Assembly (NCBI GenBank): GCA_963675135.1
Contig: OY776119.1
Span: 80,779,727-80,843,726, forward strand
Length of the DNA stretch: 64,000 bases
DNA from: Galeopsis tetrahit
Taxonomy: Eukaryota; Streptophyta; Magnoliopsida; Lamiales; Lamiaceae
Reading direction: 5' to 3'
Below the pieces are notes generated by a model. That model was given only the letters and a program-made list of their open reading frames with translations, was not told the DNA's origin and did no database searches. This document shows positions 61,531-64,000 of this stretch, in pieces. The position numbers and the translations under genes were made by a program. Positions within the stretch are counted from its first letter, which is position 1. Every line of letters begins with the position of its first letter.

Positions 61531-62034
61531 TTGACTTTAATTTTGATCTTCCATTTTAAAATTCTAAAAAAATAATTTACCAAAGTTACAAAAATTCCAA
61601 TAATACAAAAAGAAGTGAATTTTGAACTACAAAAAAAATAAAAAATCAAGCATGCATAAAGTTATAATATACCAAAAGAGTGAAAAAACTAACATATATT
61701 ACATTCATAAACCAAACAACTTAACAAGCAGAAAAGAAACAAAAAAACTGAACATAAACAATTGAACGAAAATTAAAAATAGAGTAGAAAATAAAAAATA
61801 CAGAACAAAAAAGAAGAGCAGAATTAAAAAAAACAGAGCAGAAAAATAAAAAGAAAAAAACTTACCGGCGGCGCAACGGCCGGTGGTGGCTGGATGCCTG
61901 GATAAGTGCGACCTGAAAAAGTATAAAAAGACGTTTTACATATAACCTTGTGTGCCTAGCGCCTTTCAAAACTATGACAAACAAGTGGACAAAGGTAAAA
62001 GGAAGGTATAAAACACACATCTAGAAGATTTATA

Positions 62035-62113
62035 GATGAAGATGAAAGAAGAATTTCAATTTGAGGAAGAGGAAGAAGAGCACATTGATGATGATAATCA
62101 ATTTGATGAGGAG
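62035..62113 (+). pseudogene. Acidic hAT C-terminal tail, split
   Basis: EEFQFEEEEEEHIDDDNQFDEE-like coding is cut by an insertion at 62114 and resumes at 63722 (QFDEEEEEGFDFYENEDYF, then stop). Plant hAT transposases often have such acidic tails. The assignment to the element at 60195 is inference. Confidence 0.4.
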
Positions 62114-62364
62114 TGAGTTCGGCCGACGATCTTTTTGACGGTTTATCCTCTCCTCGCTTGAGAGTTCGCTTTCCTCTCCTCGCTTGAAAGTTCGCTTCCC
62201 TCTCCTCGTTTGAGAGTTAGTTTTAGTAATGTAAGATCAACTTCGTGATTTGTCTCTGGAAGAAAAAGAGTAGTTTGGTTTACTTGTATTTTTGTTTACT
62301 TTAGACTTTGTTTTGTTGTACAGGAAAGTATATCTTTCCTTGACATACCTTTTGGTATGCTTTC

Positions 62365-63686
62365 TGTTGGAATTAATGGGATTAATTGAGTTTTGACACC
62401 CTTATCTAATTAATTAATTAGATGGACTAAAACGTTAATTATAAAATAATTGAACGTGACATAGTCGATCTACTCGCGGAGTAGATGAACGCCAAAATAG
62501 GCTGCCGACAAAAGATAATCTGGTAAAGCGAGGAACGATCCAAGATGGGCCCGAGAAGCTATGTTCGCTGTGCAAGGCAGAACCAGAGTCGGCATCTCAC
62601 TTCTTCCTCGGATGCGGAGAGTCGTACGGAGTCTGGACTGGATGTTATAGCTGGCTTGACACAAACACTCCAATTCAGAACCAAGTATGCCAACAATTCC
62701 TTAGCCATACTGGAATTATAAGAAGTGCAAGATGACGCAATATAGCCGTAGGATCGTGGATTTGTATTGTGTGGGTCATGTGGAACTGGCGAAATAAGAA
62801 TGTATTCGAAAATAGGAAATGGGATGTGGGTAAAATTATAGACGAAATCAAAGGCAGGTTGTGGAGCTGGGTGACGTGCTACGACAACCGGTCACGCAGC
62901 GTAACATTTCGGGAGTGGCTAGAGGATCCGAGACGATGCATCAACGGAACGTAGACACTGAGTCTAGGCGGTAACATAGCTTATAATCTGGAGGCTTAAC
63001 TCTACTGTTTTTTTTTTTTCTTTCCTTTCTCCCGTTTCTGATTATGAGCACTTCTTGTGCAACTGTATTGTAAAGACTTTTAAACATTCTGCAATATATG
63101 AATGATTTGCTTGACCAAAAAAAAAAATAGATGAACGTGGTATATTTAATATCTCAAAACCGAGTTAAGGTGAGTGAGAAATTAATTGTTGAAGTTGAGA
63201 GTTTCAACTTGAAGTTTGAGGTATGTGGGAATTTGTCCCACATAGAAAGCCAACAAAACATTTATGAGGTTTAAAGGCATTGAAGTTCAACCATGTAAAA
63301 GAGGTACACTCCTCTAAGAGCCACACGCGCGCGTGCGCCCGCCCGTCCGGCCCATTCGAAATACTTCAAGAATGTTCCAGAATTATCTGGAAGTCTCAAA
63401 CTTGGTCTTCATGATTTAGTCTTCAAGACTTCTCGTTTCTTGTGCCAGATTTATATCCGAGAGTGTTCAGTTCGTACTAAGTACGTTCGCCGAAGCTTCT
63501 TATACAGTGGTGCTATTGTGTAAGAAGTAAATGTCGTTTTACCTTTGGGAACAGAACGCCATACCAGTCGAGCACTACCTGGGCGTATTCTGTTCTGCGG
63601 GAAAAGGGTTTTCCCTTGACTCGACTTGTTTGTTATCTGACTATTCGATATTGCAGTATACCCTATCAGGCGTATAGTTTCCAACA
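62365..63686 (+). mobile_element. Solo LTR, interrupted by a LINE
   Basis: It starts TGTTGGAATTAATGGG and ends AGTTTCCAACA (5-bp-plus terminal inversion TGTTGGAA/TTCCAACA), flanked by CTTTC on both sides (62360-62364, 63687-63691). Net of the LINE and its duplication it is about 676 bp. No internal retrotransposon sequence is present, so it is a recombination product. Style suggests Copia, not proven. Confidence 0.85.
62492..63127 (+). mobile_element. 5'-truncated L1-type LINE insertion
   Basis: The coding remnant shows the zinc-binding RT C-terminal domain (zf-RVT): NRLPTKDNL, LCSLCKAEPESASHFFLGC, then VMWNWRNKNVFENRKWD and FREWLEDPRRC, ending at 62954. It has a short 3' UTR and a poly-A tail, and a 10-bp duplication TAGATGAACG (62482-62491, 63128-63137). 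One stop (TGA at about 62,734) breaks the frame. Confidence 0.88.
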
Positions 63687-63737
63687 CTTTCTTTTTCTTT
63701 TATACAACATACCTTTTATTGTCAATTTGATGAGGAG

Positions 63738-64000
63738 GAGGAGGAGGGCTTTGATTTTTATGAGAATGAGGACTACTTTCTGAATATTTTATGTTTTTTA
63801 ATTGCTGTTTTTTATGGTTTTTGTGTGTGAGTGAAGTATATCTTCACTACTTTAAACTTTTTAGCATTAATTTCATGTTTGCATTATGTTTTAATATTTA
63901 TTTATAGTATTATGTGGTAGAATATGTGTGTTTATAGGATAATAAAACAGTGTTCAGAAGAAAAGGACAAGAGGCGCGCTTCGGGCGCTGGAACCCCTCT
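63738..64000 (+). other. 3' part of the hAT-like region, cut by the window end
   Basis: After the acidic tail there is T-rich 3' sequence. GAGGCGCGCTTCGGGCGCTGG near the end recalls the GGCGCGCC(T) motif close to the left end at about 60,250, possibly the outer terminus. Confidence 0.35.

Larger units (their letters stand above)
60195..61976. mobile_element. hAT-type element fragment arranged as a head-on inverted duplication
   Basis: The ends read CATAGTTTTGAAAGGC on the left and the same, inverted, on the right, followed on each side by tatatgtaaaa(t/c)gtctttttatactttttt. The left arm (+) and right arm (-) both carry a T-rich leader and transposase-like sequence. They meet at about 61,190, where 60-bp inverted repeats (61,117-61,180 and 61,190-61,250) flank a short loop. 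The right arm lacks the BED-finger part. Confidence 0.7.
62114..63721. mobile_element. Composite insertion with 16-bp target duplication
   Basis: TCAATTTGATGAGGAG occurs at 62098-62113 and 63722-63737. Without the nested solo LTR the insert is only about 280 bp. It contains three about 28-bp repeats (CCTCTCCTCGCTTGAGAGTT, 62,155-62,222). The long target duplication suggests retroposition; the class is unknown. Confidence 0.5.

Overview
This window is plant nuclear DNA, most likely from an asterid-type eudicot. It has AT-rich spacers, GT-AG introns, plant gene families and dense class I and class II transposons; nothing in it fixes the genus. Coding regions were read on both strands and joined at GT-AG sites by protein family. 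Junctions are by eye, and every joined frame was checked to stay open.

Layout. About 1.7-5.5 kb (-) holds an intact six-exon 4CL-like acyl-CoA synthetase ending in the peroxisomal signal SKL. About 5.5-12.7 kb is transposon debris: two Tourist-like MITEs, a Helitron whose pre-insertion site survives next to it, a 1.1-kb Mutator-like element with a 9-bp target duplication, and a decayed Ty3 gag. A recent Ty3/Gypsy chromovirus with a C-terminal chromodomain occupies 12,733-17,774; its LTRs look identical but gag-pol carries four lesions. An eight-exon glyoxalase I gene follows (19.2-22.8 kb, +), with a transit-peptide-like leader.

About 23-31 kb is AT-rich spacer with MITEs, a short Helitron and two members of an unusual foldback family with self-complementary ends. 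About 31.3-41.4 kb is the most interesting block: a Mutator-transposase-like 5' fragment and two single-exon F-box genes (+) face a complete 12-exon gene (-) that fuses a DUF1985-like domain, a coiled coil and a C48 (Ulp1) peptidase. Weakly matching inverted termini bracket the block, so it may be a Kaonashi/Ulp1-type MULE that also carries F-box genes.

At 42,645-47,389 lies a young Ty1/Copia element whose 214-bp LTRs have TA...TA ends, a 5-bp target duplication and a single frameshift. A subgroup-14 (RAX/MYB36-type) R2R3-MYB gene follows (48.4-49.4 kb, -).

The last 14 kb is transposon-rich: Stowaway MITEs, a tRNA-derived SINE-like unit with an expanded internal repeat, an almost intact ribosomal L18p pseudogene beside CACTA-like subterminal repeats, a head-on inverted duplication of a hAT transposase, and a truncated LINE nested in a solo LTR nested in a further insertion. 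No rRNA, functional tRNA or CRISPR feature was seen. The cellular genes (4CL-like, GLX1, MYB, F-box) look like independent single-gene loci, with no evidence of a shared pathway.
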